NCBI RefSeq assembly: GCF_963678635.1
Contig: NC_087069.1
Coordinates: 11,243,206-11,307,205 of the forward strand
DNA from: Symsagittifera roscoffensis
Lineage: Eukaryota > Xenacoelomorpha > Acoela > Convolutidae
Direction of reading: 5' to 3'
Length of the DNA stretch: 64,000 bases
A program made the translations under genes and the position numbers. Shown here piece by piece: positions 11,029 to 22,239 of this stretch. Numbering within the stretch: the stretch's first letter is position 1; the number at the start of each line of letters is the position of its first letter. A model generated the notes under the pieces. That model had not been told where the DNA came from. It worked only from the letters and a program-made list of their open reading frames with translations, and did not search any database.

Positions 11029-11743
11029 GTGATTGCATTGAGAGAGCGTTTAAACAGTGTTCGATCTTCAGTTTGCCGTTGTTAGAGAAAGACTGAGGAA
11101 AGCGAAGGCCCAAATGCTTAAGAACAGGGTGGTCCAGACAGCTCAAAGTCCGACTGCGGTTGGCTTTGTTCTAATCGAGTGAACACTTACTTTTGGAGAA
11201 ATCCGATCGTAGGAGTGATCAGTCTTCGGATTGAACCAGTTCTTTTACTGGTGTATCTGTCAGATCTTTAGGGACTGGATAGAACACTTAAAGCAAGTCG
11301 CTCAAACTTGGGTATTCTGTTGATCAAAGAGCTGTTTAGATGTAGTACCGGTGTGATACATGTGATTGCATTGAGAGAGCGTTTAAACAGTGTTCGATCT
11401 TCAGTTTGCCGTTGTTAGAGAAAGACTGAGAAAAGCGAAGGCCCAAATGCTTAAGAACAGGGTGGTCCAGACAGCTCAAAGTCCGACTGCGGTTGGCTTT
11501 GTTCTAATCGAGTGAACACTTACTTTTGGAGAAATCCGATCGTAGGAGTGATCAGTCTTCGGATTGATCCAGTTCTTCTACTGGTGTATCTGTCAGATCC
11601 TTAGGGACTGGTTAGAACACTTAAATCAAGTCGCTCAAACTTGGGTATTCTGTTGATCAAAGAGCTGTTCAGATGTAGTACCGGTGTGATACATGTGATT
11701 GCATTGAGAGAGCGTTTAAACAGTGTTCGATCTTCAGTTTGCC
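11029..11743. repeat. 333-bp tandem repeat, about 2.1 copies
   Basis: Copies begin at 11029, 11362 and 11695, each exactly 333 bp apart. The first two are nearly identical (only a few substitutions) and the third breaks off after 49 bp at 11743. Immediately downstream is a 5' large-subunit rRNA fragment, so the array occupies the position of an internal transcribed or intergenic rDNA spacer. No open reading frame is conserved between copies. Confidence 0.9.
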
Positions 11744-11816
11744 TTAGCTAGAGTGATAAACTCCTGCACATTACTACTTCGGTAGTTTTATGGATGCTTG
11801 AGTGCCTTTAAATCGT

Positions 11817-11864
11817 AACCTGATTTGGACGAGAGAACCCCCTGAACTTAAGCATATCAGTAAG
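11817..11864 (+). rRNA. 5' end fragment of large-subunit (28S) rRNA
   Basis: The stretch CCTGAACTTAAGCATATCAG and the 25 bases before it match the universally conserved start of eukaryotic LSU rRNA, where 5.8S pairs with 28S. After GTAAG the expected GCGGAGGAAAAG core is missing and the sequence becomes unrelated. It is therefore a truncated fragment about 48 nt long, not a functional gene. Some positions in the first 20 bases deviate from the usual animal consensus. Confidence 0.7.
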
Positions 11865-13027
11865 GGTCAATCCATCACCAATGGATTTAATATAGAACTG
11901 TCACCAATAACTTAGTAAAATAGGATATTCCAGCCGTATTTTCAATAGCAATCATGTAGTCTGGGGATCCGAGATCCAGCTATGTGGTTGTTTTCGCATG
12001 TAAACGAAAGCTGATTAAAAGCCGTTTGACTGATGGCCTAAGAAAGGTAACTTTTTACTTCGCCCTAGACAGACCAGAAAATCAACTGGCTAGGTCGAGA
12101 CGGTGAAGAGCGAATAGAGTTTAGGTAAATGACGCTGGCCAGTCGTCAATAGTTTATTTTTCTACGCTCCGTCACTGTCTAGTGTTTGCGCGAGTGTTAC
12201 AATGAAAGAGCACCTTCAAGATCTTAATGACAAACTGAACGGATTGGGATAGGTCATTTTGAGCTGACAAGCTTCATTTTAAAAATTTCTTCAAAAAGAA
12301 AAACACGTAAGTTTTTTTTCATTTTCGCATTTTCGCTACATATGAAAAACCGCGGAAATCAGACCAATGATTTCCGCGGATAAAAAATGAGCAAAGTGCT
12401 GAAATAAGCAGATAGAAACTCACAGTCGAAGAAATTAGTGGAAGAGCATTCCAAATTGTAATGATTATGGAGCTACAATTGTTACCAAAAAGTTCCCAGG
12501 TGGGCTACTGGGAGGATTTTGCTACACTTCCTGTTTGACAACAAGACAGCTCTTCGACCGGTTTTAAGAACCCGGAAGAGTCGTGGGTACAGACTGGAAC
12601 TTGATTTTAAACAATTTTTTGCGCAAACGACTGGTGTGTTTAAACGACTGGTATGTTCTGAATTGAAACAAATGAAATCGAGGTCGTTTTCAGATAATGA
12701 GATGCTAGTAGTTGAGGAAAAGTGTTTGATGCATAGATATGATGATCCTTATGTAATAAAAAGAAAAACAATAATAATATAAAAATTAAGAACTAGCGCT
12801 GTTTTCAGGAGTGACCTCGTGGTCTGGGGATAATGAGACCCAGCCATGAGCTCACTATTTTTGCATGTAACTAAAATAATTTGCGCGGATTGGCCGACAG
12901 CCTTATATAAGAGTGACTTTGTCGTCCCGATGTTAAAGGATCACACTTTGAGCGAGCCTTGGTAGAGACGGTTTATGCTTGTGAAATTGTGGTAGTTTTT
13001 TCCGTCGGTAAGAAATTCCGGGCGAAT
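11865..13027. other. Repeat-like non-coding stretch
   Basis: No gene recognised. Two related passages (around 11958-12000 and 12820-12865) share a GTCTGGGGAT...CAGC...GCATGTAA pattern, suggesting another degraded repeat family. A perfect 12-bp stem hairpin lies at 12350-12379. Confidence 0.4.
12350..12379. repeat. Perfect 12-bp stem hairpin, 6-nt loop
   Basis: Bases 12350-12361 pair exactly with 12368-12379; the stem starts with CCGCGG. It stands out in AT-rich DNA and is bounded by A/T runs. Its role is unknown; it could be the core of a small fold-back element. Confidence 0.85.
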
Positions 13028-14929
13028 AATACACATATGAGTTTATGGCGCTCCTGAATGTTATTTTTTAACATCATGACCGCAGACCCGTTAACAAAGC
13101 ACTCCTCGCTGAGCGAACACTCACAATAACGCACTTAAAAGGAGCCGGAAAGGTGGTGTGGAACGCGGAAGCCTTCCGGAATCACTGACTTAGTTTTTAA
13201 CATAGTTAAGACCAAAAAACCACGTAACTTGAAGGGCGGGCGGATTGGCCGTCCCGTCGTTCCCTGAGCGGTATATGACCAAAAACATGAAACGATATAC
13301 AAAAATCAAACAAAAACTAGTATAGTACCTACGAAAAAACCAAAAAATATTCGACAAAAACAAAAACAGTAAAAAGAAAACATGAAATCAAAAGAAATCA
13401 TCCCGTCAGACGTGATGTGATTTGACCCTCACGTTTGTTGTTGTTAGATATTTTGTTGTCAAAGGCTTTTATATCAAATAGGATCTTAACGATCAAAAAT
13501 GTGGCCTGTTTCTGATGCCTGTACTGTAGGGTTGCTTGAATTTTTAAGCAGATTAAAGACGATATAAATCTGTGGGGTGCTAACCCTAAGTGACCCTCCA
13601 TCGAATGCGAATTTCTGATTAAAGCATCTTAAGTCGGATAGTGAACGGACGCAGAGGGATATAATACTTTTAGTACTACTATTTCTACTACTCGTATTAA
13701 AAGTCAAGTCGGAAATAGGCTCATTGAAAAACCCCTCACCGGTAAGGGAAATTGATAACTAAGCCGCTTAACTTCAATCCGGAGGGGTCTGGAACCAGAT
13801 CGAACCTTTCCTAATTAGTTGATTTTGCATAATAGGCTCTGAGACTGTAACGGGAAGGGTCTGGGCTTGCCCTTTTTCCCAATTCGGAGGGGTCCTGTTT
13901 TTGCCAATCCGGCAGGGTCATATTTAAGAAGAGAAAAATTTCTAGATTGTTTTTTAGCAAACAACCGGTTTTTGAAGGTAGATCATTCACGCTTTGTAAA
14001 GTTTTTTTGGAAAGCCCTTTGACACCTACCGAGAACTTGCGACGGTTTCATAAGGCGTTTGTACGCCGTCCTCGACAATAGGGAAGGGTTAGGGAACCTA
14101 GAAAACGACAGGCAACTCGAAAATAGGCTCATTGAAAAACTCCTCACCGTTGAGGGAAATTGTTAACTAAGCGGCTTAACTTCAATCCGGAGGGGTCTGG
14201 AGCCAGATCGAACTTTTCCCTATTAGTTGATTTTGCATAATAGGCTATAAGATTGTAACGGGAAGGGTCTGGGGTTGCCCTTTTCCCAATTCGGAGGGGT
14301 CCTGTTTTTGCCGATCCGTAAGGTTCAAGTTTTGCCAATCAGGAGGGGTCCCATTTCGGAAGGGTCCCTGAACGCCGATCCGGGAGAATCTGATTTTTTT
14401 AACCGAACGCAATTGTAGAGATACTAATACATACGTAAACCAAACAAGAAATTTAGTAAATATAATTACTGTATTAGGACAAATAGGCGGACCACATAAG
14501 GCAGTAAGCTATTGACTGCACTGGTAATTTGCCGTTAAATAAAACTGAAAAGTCAGTAGTAAAACCAAGATAGGTCTAAGCACGGAGTTTCGCGAATCTA
14601 GGTCTTATCAAAAACATAGTTCGAAACGGTTCATTTGGATTCGAGTCCAAAATTATTTTGCAAGAGTGTTTGCCTTGAGAATTTTAGTAGGTCTAGCCCG
14701 GGAAAACCGAAATCAGCTAAATAACACAGAACTTGAGAAAGATAGACGCCCACTTGAGCAATTGACGACAACTTGAGAAAGACATTGCCTTCTAGTTTTG
14801 TCTTTTTAGTGCAGCATTAAACAGAGAAAAATCCTTCCTTAGGGATCAGTTTGACTATTAAATTGCGGCAGACCAATTGCGGTACACATACGTTTTTTTG
14901 AATAATTTTTTAATCAAAGTCAAATAAAA
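13028..14929. repeat. Large tandem unit A (about 1.9 kb)
   Basis: First of two head-to-tail units. It starts with a GCGCTCCTG...TAACATCATGACC block, then a GC-rich hairpin (about 13143-13178), a GTATATGACCAAAAACA segment, a CCCTCACGTTTG segment, and two copies of a 210-bp CGGAGGGGTC-rich block (13711-13922 and 14119-14330). The end at about 14929 abuts the start of unit B directly. Some segments are above 90% identical by eye to unit B. No protein is conserved. Confidence 0.8.
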
Positions 14930-17675
14930 TTACATATACGTATTTTTAGCGCTCCTGGGTGTTATTTTCTTAACATCATGACCGGCAGACCCATTAAAAA
15001 AGCACTCCGCGCATCCTCACAATAAGGCACTTAACGAGGAGCCGGAAGGCTGGTTTGGAACGCGGAAGCCTTCCGGAATTCCTAATTTAGCTTTTTAACC
15101 TGGTTAAGACCGAAAATTTACATATCTTGAAGGGTGGGGGATCGGCCGTCCCGTCGTTGCCTGAGCGGTATATGACCAAAAACACTAAATGTGTACAAAA
15201 CACCGAACAAAAACTAGTATAGTACCTACGAAGAAACCAAAAAAATTAAAAAAAATAACCGAAAAAATCAAAAACAGTAAAAAAAAAATATGAAAACAAT
15301 AGAAAACCATCCCGCCAGACGAGATGTGATCTGACCCTCACGTTTGTCGTTGTTGGATATATTTTTGTTAGGCTTTTATATCAAATAGGATCGTAACGGT
15401 CAAAATTGCTTGATTATTTCAGCACATTAAAGCTAATTTGCGCTCAATCGGTAAGGGACACGGGATCAAAGCGGAAGACTGATCCGGCAAGCAGTGCAAG
15501 AAGCGGAAGGGAGGGTCTCGAGGATAACAACAATCGACTGTTGGGTATCGTTAACAAGATTTGTATCTCTTTTGGTTCAGAAAATACGATATCAGGCTGT
15601 GGGGTGCTCGGTGCTCGACTGACTGCACTGTAGTGACCCTCCACCGACCGAGATGCGAATTTCCGAGATAAGCACCTTCAGTCGGATAGTGAACGGACCC
15701 AGAGGGGTTTTATGTTTTCAGTACTACTATTTCTACTACTCGTAGTAGTATTCCTATACCATTTTTTAGTCAAAACGACTGTAAATAGACAGGTTTTTAT
15801 GGTTAAAATTGTGATAATTTGATCAAACCACAAATCGAAAATTTCGAGATAGCAAAAGTTTTTCAAAATGAAAACAAGCGCTGAGCTAGTGAGTTATGTT
15901 ACATTGTCATCTAACTAATATAACTGAAGGAACAGGTTGAATTTATTTCGGACATGATTGGAACAAATTTGGTAAGGAAATCCAATTTTTCGTGATTTTT
16001 GAAAAACGAAACGCCATATAAAATTTGTTCGAAATTTTTGTGTTAGGTTAAAAAAATAGTGTTTTGACAATATAAACTAGTGAATCAACGAGTTTGACTT
16101 AGGGGACTCATCAAAGACAAAGGGATCGAAATAGCATTCTTTTTGGAAAATTTTTTCAACTAAGACCTTTTATATCGGGTTTTTTGCATCGAAATAGAAA
16201 AGTAGAGGCCTTTTGAGCTCGGATAAAAAAAATTAGGGCCAAAAAAACGAGAATTACGGAAAAAAGTTACCTATAAGTTTGAAAACTCTGTGATTGTTCA
16301 TGAAAGACGTTTTGCTTTTTAACTTTAGAAAAATTGGATCAACCCAATTCATCCTGGAACCTTTAGAACTAAAATTAAATAGGCCTAAAAGGTAGGTTAA
16401 TTGTTTTTTGAAGAATTTAAGAAGAGAAAAATTTCTAGATTGTTTTTTAGCAAACCACCGGTTTTTGAATGTAGATCATTCACGCTTTGTAAAGTTTTTT
16501 TGGAAAGCCCTTTGACACCTACCGAGAGCTTGCGACGGTTTCATAGGGCGTTTGTACGCTGTCCTCGACAATAGGGAAGGGTTAGGGAACCTAGAAAACG
16601 ACAGGCAACTCGAAAATAGGCTCATTGAAAAACTCCTCACCGTTGAGGGAAATTGTTAACTAACCGGCTTAACTTCAATCCGGAGGGGTCTGGAGCCAGA
16701 TCGAACTTTTCCCTATTAGTTGATTTTGCAGAATAGGCTATAAGATTGTAACGGGGAGGGTCTGGGGTTGCCCTTTTCCCAATTCGGAGGGGTCCTGTTT
16801 TTGCAAATCCGGCAGGGTCATATTTTGCCAATTCTGAGGGGACACAATTCGGAGGGGTCCCGTTTTTTGCCAATACCTAAGGGTCATATTTTGTCAATCT
16901 GGAGGATTAATAATTCGGAGGGAACCTGTTTTTTACCAATCTGGAGGGGTCCAAATTCGGATGTATCTGTATTTTACCAAACCGGAGTTGTCGCAATTTG
17001 GAGGGGTTTTTCTTACCAATTCAGAGGGTTCCTGTTTTTTGCCAAATCGGAGGAATCCCAATTCGGAGGGTTAGTGTTTCTTATCAACCCGGGGGGGGGG
17101 GGGCAGACTCTGAAGGATCCTGTTTTGTCAATTTGGAAGGGTCCCTGAACGCCGATCTGGAGAAGTCTGATTTTTTTAACGAACGCAATCGTAGGGATCC
17201 TAATACGTACATAAACGAAACAAGACATTTAGTAAATAGAATTAAGAAATTAGGACGGATAGGCAGACCACATAAGGCAGTAAGCCCGTAACTGCACTGT
17301 AACTTGCCTTTTAATAAAAACTGAAACGACAGTAGTAAAACCAAAATAGGTCTAAGTCCGGAATTTCGCGACTCTGGGTCTAATCAAAAACAGAGTTCGA
17401 CACGGATTCATTTGGATTCGAATCTAAAATTGTTATGGAAGAGTGTTTGCCTTGAGAGTTTTAGATGATCTAGCCCGGGAAATCCAAATTCAGATAGGTA
17501 ACACAGAACTTGGTGAGTGCAATAGACGCCCACTTGAGAAAGATAGTGCCTTCTAGTTTTGTCTGTATAGTGCGGCACTAAACAGAGAAAAATTCCTTCT
17601 TAGGAATCAGTTCGACTATTTAATTGCGACAGACCGTTTTTTTAAAATACGTTTTCAATCAAAGTCGATTAAAAT
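14930..17675. repeat. Large tandem unit B (about 2.75 kb)
   Basis: Second copy of the unit at 13028-14929. Corresponding landmarks: GCGCTCCTG at 14949, hairpin 15044-15078, block TTTAAGAAGAGAAAAATTTC at 16416, and GCAGACCACATAAGGCAGTAAG near 17262-17284. It contains about 600 bp absent from unit A (roughly 15780-16410) and an expanded minisatellite at 16780-17160. The hairpin is perfect here (10-bp stem CCGGAAGGCT) and partly kept in unit A, hinting at a structural constraint. Confidence 0.8.
16780..17160. repeat. Degenerate CCAATTCGGAGGGGTC minisatellite with G13 tract
   Basis: About a dozen imperfect units of 20-40 bp alternate a CGGAGGGGTCC motif with GTTTTTTGCCAAT. A G13 run lies at 17091-17103. 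The same motif occurs in small number at 13770-13920 and 14180-14390. Open frames through it are repeat artefacts. Confidence 0.8.
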
Positions 17676-18302
17676 TTATTATTTTAATAATTCCTCTCAA
17701 TTGGGTTTTGACTGCACAATCTTTCATAACATTGTCATCTTCAAGCTGTGCTAGTTTTTTATCCAATAACCAATAGTCAATTTCTGCACAGAGTTTGTAT
17801 ATACGCTGTACTAAGATAACTTAATAAGATTTGTGGTCACTTGTTTCGTTAAATTTTTGGATATTATCGATTTAAGTTAGTTTTATCAGTAGTCAGACAA
17901 CAAATACGGTAGAAAACTAATCGAGTGTGTGAGCAGTAACAAGCGATAGATGAGCCTAGAAAATTCGATTATTCCTAAGCTAAGTGATAGCCGTAGGAAT
18001 TTCATACCGAAGCAAAAAAGGAAATCAATGAAAGATCGATTTGTGGAAAGGACCGAAAAGACTCGGAACAAGAAAGGGAAGGAAGATTCAGGCAGACTGG
18101 TGGTGGAAACAAGGAGCCAGTAGACCTCCGAAGAAAAAAGGGCGTTGTTGGATGCACAGATCTATCCGAATCCAGCTCTGGATGAGAATCGGGTGGGACG
18201 TGGAATGAAGGAAATGGGAAAAGGAGGTTAACAAGTGAACCTAATCCCGTAGAACAAGGCCTCGATTGCGCTACTTCGACCGGGACTCTTGATTGAGAGT
18301 AA
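17676..18302. other. Non-coding stretch before element 2
   Basis: No gene seen. If element 2 kept a 5' LTR or leader it would be here, but I find no paired LTR, TG...CA ends or primer-binding site that I could defend. Confidence 0.3.
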
Positions 18303-19420
18303 ATGTCGGAACAGCCGAACATTTCGACGGTAAACCCAACAAAATCATGATGCATGGGGTGACAGAGAAAGCAGCAACCTCCTCCGCGTTTTCGGAGCAC
18401 TTCGGGAAATTTCTTTCCGTTTACTATATGAACGGGAACGGGAGATGAAGTAGACACCCAAGAAGAGGAGGAAGACAATGCATAAATCGATGACTTTGAA
18501 TCTTAAGTGAGCCTGAACAGTTCGACTAAGGAAAACGTGTATCCACAAACTTGGAGACTGGCTATTCGGATTGGTTTGGTAAGTTCAGAACCATTACCAA
18601 GACTATTGAAGGATTAATTTGGTCAAGAGAGTTCATGACAATGACCAACTCGGACATGCAAAAGGGAACAACTATGGTCACCGGATCAGGGACCACACTT
18701 GTGGAAAGAGAGGCAGATTATGAAGGAACATCGAGACAGAGAGGAACAGCACGAGTTTCGACCAGTCCTAAACTGCCAGGAACGAACAAGGCGACGCCAC
18801 TACTAGTGACTCTATTGGCGAGCAACGGAGCATCAATGGAAGAGTACTTGACCAGGATTGTGGATAGCATGAGTGAGAAGAGTGAAAAGATGTCATTAAG
18901 AATGAGTGAACTAGAAAGAGCAGTTCATGTTGAGAGAGAAAGCCTGCGGGAGGAACAAAACCGTAACAGACAGGAAGTTAGCAGAAGCGAAAAACGCATA
19001 AAGGAAAGGACGGTTGAGTACTTGGCCAGAAGCTTGTCGCGAATGACAAGGGAAGCTGAGGAAAGAGAGAAACGATTGAGAAGTGATCTGGAACAACTTC
19101 CAAGTCAACAAGACTAGATTCATGGGCCTCTCGATACAAGGATAGACGCGATGATGGAAAGACGCAATCATGGACAGACTGGACGGTCTCCTGGAAAACA
19201 GTAGCGTATCTAAAAACAGAGGAGCACATTCGAGAGAGGCAAGCAGAGAGCCGAGAGTGAACTTCAACGAGCATTCAAACAGAGGAAGAACACATGGGTC
19301 AACAAGAGGAAGGGGTAACTCAGACGGAAACGCCACTGGGAATAATAGGCCGAAAAATCCCACAAATATCAGAGGAAGCTCTATTGGCAGTAGGCCGATC
19401 TCGAACGAGCTACCTACATG
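18303..19420 (+). pseudogene. gag N-terminal coiled-coil region (element 2)
   Basis: An ATG at 18303 opens a short Ser/Thr/Pro-rich start, followed after frameshifts by 18551-19117, which has a basic N-terminal half and a long Glu/Arg coiled coil (about residues 95-185). A second piece, 19170-19421, is Asn/Gly/Arg-rich. This matches the N-terminal, probably multimerising part of Gag upstream of the capsid domain. Element 1 is cut before this region, so I cannot compare them. Broken by several stops. Confidence 0.5.
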
Positions 19421-19559
19421 AGACGCACATGCAAATGGTAGAGGTGATTCCATAAACTGGAATCACTCGCGTCAGGAAAGAGCTCATGCTAGCGACTCGG
19501 ACAGAAGGGAAGTTCCAGATCCTAAAGCAGCAGAGATTAATGATCAGGCGGAATATTCA

Positions 19560-20535
19560 CGGGATGCTGCAGCAATGAAGCAGCGTTCGAACCTCTGAAA
19601 TGGTCCTTGGAGACTTTCCTCAAAAGGTTGTCTCGGACCAATGAGCGCAGCGAGAAATCTGAAGGCTTAATCAAGAAACCGATCTGTTACAAGGATGAAA
19701 GCGACGATTTTATAGATACCTGGATAGAAGTCATAAAGCTGCGTTTTGAGGAGAAGACTTGACATAAAGAGAAGAATGCAGCGCGCTCACCAGCAACTTG
19801 CAAGGCAAAGCCCTTAATTGCCAAAAAAACAATACCAGTGGGACACTGCTTAGAAAAACTTCGAAGTCCTGTTGAATTGCTTTTGCTACGGAGTGCAAGG
19901 ACTCCAAGCAATGATGCGCTTCGAGAAACGAAATCAAATGGAAGATGAAACCATAGACAAGTTCTTAGATGACTTAGAGTTGCTTAGAAGGCGCAGTCAA
20001 CCGGACGAGTCAAAAGGCAACGATGAACTGAGAGCAATGTTAGCGACCCAATATACAACTCTCTCAACCAATGCACCTACAGAGGAAGAGCTGCGACTGA
20101 AATCAAAAAATATTCTACTTCTAAAGCCTCCAATGAGATCAACTTATTACAAAAACAACTATGACAACTTTAACAATGCATCTGCAAACCAAGGTACTAA
20201 CTGGCACAAGCCCAGGGATGACATGAAAAACAGACGCTCTTGTTCAAACTGCAGTTCAAACTGCAGTGCAAACTGCAGATCATCATATATTGGCATATCC
20301 ATCATAAAAAAGGGCATGAAAGCGATCGGTTTTAGCCTTGAAGATGAAGCGCCGGATATAGATCATGGAGATTTTATGAGAGGAGTGACTGCAAAATTCG
20401 GCCAAAATTCTGTTGCAACCTGGAGGGTCATTTTAAATCATATTGCCAACAATTTTAGGATGATGTGGCGGACATTAAACATCCTAAACATGAAGAGGCT
20501 CTGTCAGGCTTTAAAGCCAGCAAGGCACGCCTGAT
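19560..20535 (+). pseudogene. gag capsid and damaged nucleocapsid (element 2)
   Basis: Capsid helices, including KFLDDLELLRRRSQPDES, are readable mainly at 19872-20534 with earlier pieces in other frames from 19600. The nucleocapsid is odd: a 12-bp unit containing CTGCAG is repeated three times at 20243-20278, so the zinc knuckle reads as repeated NCS units and the CCHC spacing and histidine present in element 1 are lost. The second half carries the MKAIGF...DEAPD segment shared with element 1. Non-functional. Confidence 0.65.
20243..20278 (+). repeat. 12-bp tandem triplication inside the gag zinc knuckle
   Basis: Three units of 12 bp each ending CTGCAG (the third differs by one base). In frame they encode SNCS, SNCS, ANCR and replace the region where a CCHC knuckle would be completed. 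Confidence 0.9.
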
Positions 20536-21796
20536 GAGTGAGGCGGAAGCAGGGAGGAAGGAGAAACTGCGAGAGCTGACTACGAAGAAGATGCAAGCCG
20601 TGCTAGAAGAAACCAGTGGAACAGAGCCTAAAACCGCAGCTAACGAGTTTAAAAATTACTATAAGGCAGCTGCAAGAGATGCCTTGAAAAGAGTTCAACA
20701 GGAGTTGGCGACGAAGGAAATAGAACAAAAAGTCAAGCTCGAACTCGAAAACAAGAGAATTCAAAAATAGATCAACGTCCTTGAAGCATCTGTAGTGGAT
20801 AAAGCCAAGGCACTGAGCAGTTTGAGCATGAAGTGAATGTGATTTCCGGACAGACATTTGGGATGGTGCCACAAGGAAGCAAGTGACAGTCAATAAACTT
20901 GGTAGCGTGCATTCGGTAACAAGGAAACTAAGTGAATCTTCGTAGTTCACTATGATACATCTGGATATTTCTGCGGTTTATCTGAGACAAGCAGAACCAC
21001 GCACTGAATCGACAGCTGTGCGAGTCTTGTTAACAACGGGTGGCACTCGAACAAGGAAACATCACGTTAGGATTTATATTTTATACCAGACCTACATCCC
21101 GACAGACAATGACCAAATAGGACAAATATATTTGGGTCAGGAGCTGAAAGTTCGTAGAATTGGTCATGATGACATGATAGAAAAAGATGCGGTATACATT
21201 GGACACGAAGCAGATGTGATTGCACAACTGTTGGACACCGATGGAAAGAAGATCGGAGTAACAGACCCTTAGACACAGGAGCAGTAGTCAGTCAGTGTAA
21301 TGCCAATAAAGACATGAGAAAGGATGTATTTGACCAGGCAGGACCTGATAACGAGGAATTTAAGATTGGCAGCCGACAACCGCAGAGCCATCCAGTTGGC
21401 CAGTAGAACTCCGGTAACAGTCCTTCATATAAGAGGACGGTACCTTTGGATGAGTTTTCTCGTGTGAAGAACCCGGATGACTTCAATCAGTTCATCCTGG
21501 GGCGTGATTTTGTCACGAATTTCGACGTGAGAATCGAACCTAATATTGGACTGATAAGGATTAGAAACCAAGACAAGAAGTATATTAAGCGACCAAAAAA
21601 TATGATAACAACTGATGAGGAAAAGATAACAACTTTTTTAGATAGAAAATTAAAACAACAGCCCAAGCAGGCAGTAGTAGCGATTTTTAGGATGAAAAAT
21701 CTAAACCCATTGAGTGATAGAAGGCAGGTTTGCATGGTACTTAACCCAAACCGTCAAAGTTCAGTGGTTTCAGGCCGGAGCTTTTCCGTCACCTGA
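20536..21796 (+). pseudogene. gag tail and retropepsin (element 2)
   Basis: 20465-20770 is a Lys/Glu-rich helical segment; 20952-21272 is the beta-rich segment shared with element 1; the protease active site LDTGAVVS is at 21269-21292. Directly after it a CAGT is duplicated (21289-21296), shifting the frame in the middle of the protease. 21446-21796 continues the protease C-terminus with ILGRDFVTNFDV, typical of the retropepsin second half, and a basic connector towards RT. A stop-rich gap of about 150 bp lies between. Confidence 0.65.
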
Positions 21797-22239
21797 AACG
21801 GGCTGTGTGTGATTGTATGGTTGAATACACTGGACACAACGGTTTCAGTCCAGCGTGGAAGGAAACTTGGCTATGATTTGCCAAAGAGGACGAACTATGA
21901 AGAAACGCCAAACTGGATGAAACATCGAGTAAGGGACTGTCGCGAAAAATGATTTGATTTTGAAAAAGTTAATTGAAATGAAATCTTCAATTTAAAATAG
22001 TTTCAACGAAATCTGAAAATGATGACGGCTTATTCAGCTGCTCGAATTTTCCAGAACGCCCCTCTCTATATGAAATGAAGTAAAAAAACTGGTTTTGCTG
22101 GAGATAAATTATCTATGAGGTAAGATAGGGCAGAGAGAGTTTGAGTCTGAGGGCAGTTTTAAATCGGAACGCAGACGTTTTTTCAGATAATGAAGCGGAT
22201 ATTGGTTGTTGTAATTAAGTCGAGTACGAGATCGAACTA

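Noticed and set aside
18002-18478. 158-codon minus-strand ORF rich in Ser/Phe/Pro
   Set aside because: It lies opposite the gag start of element 2 and mirrors its purine-rich strand; a shadow frame.
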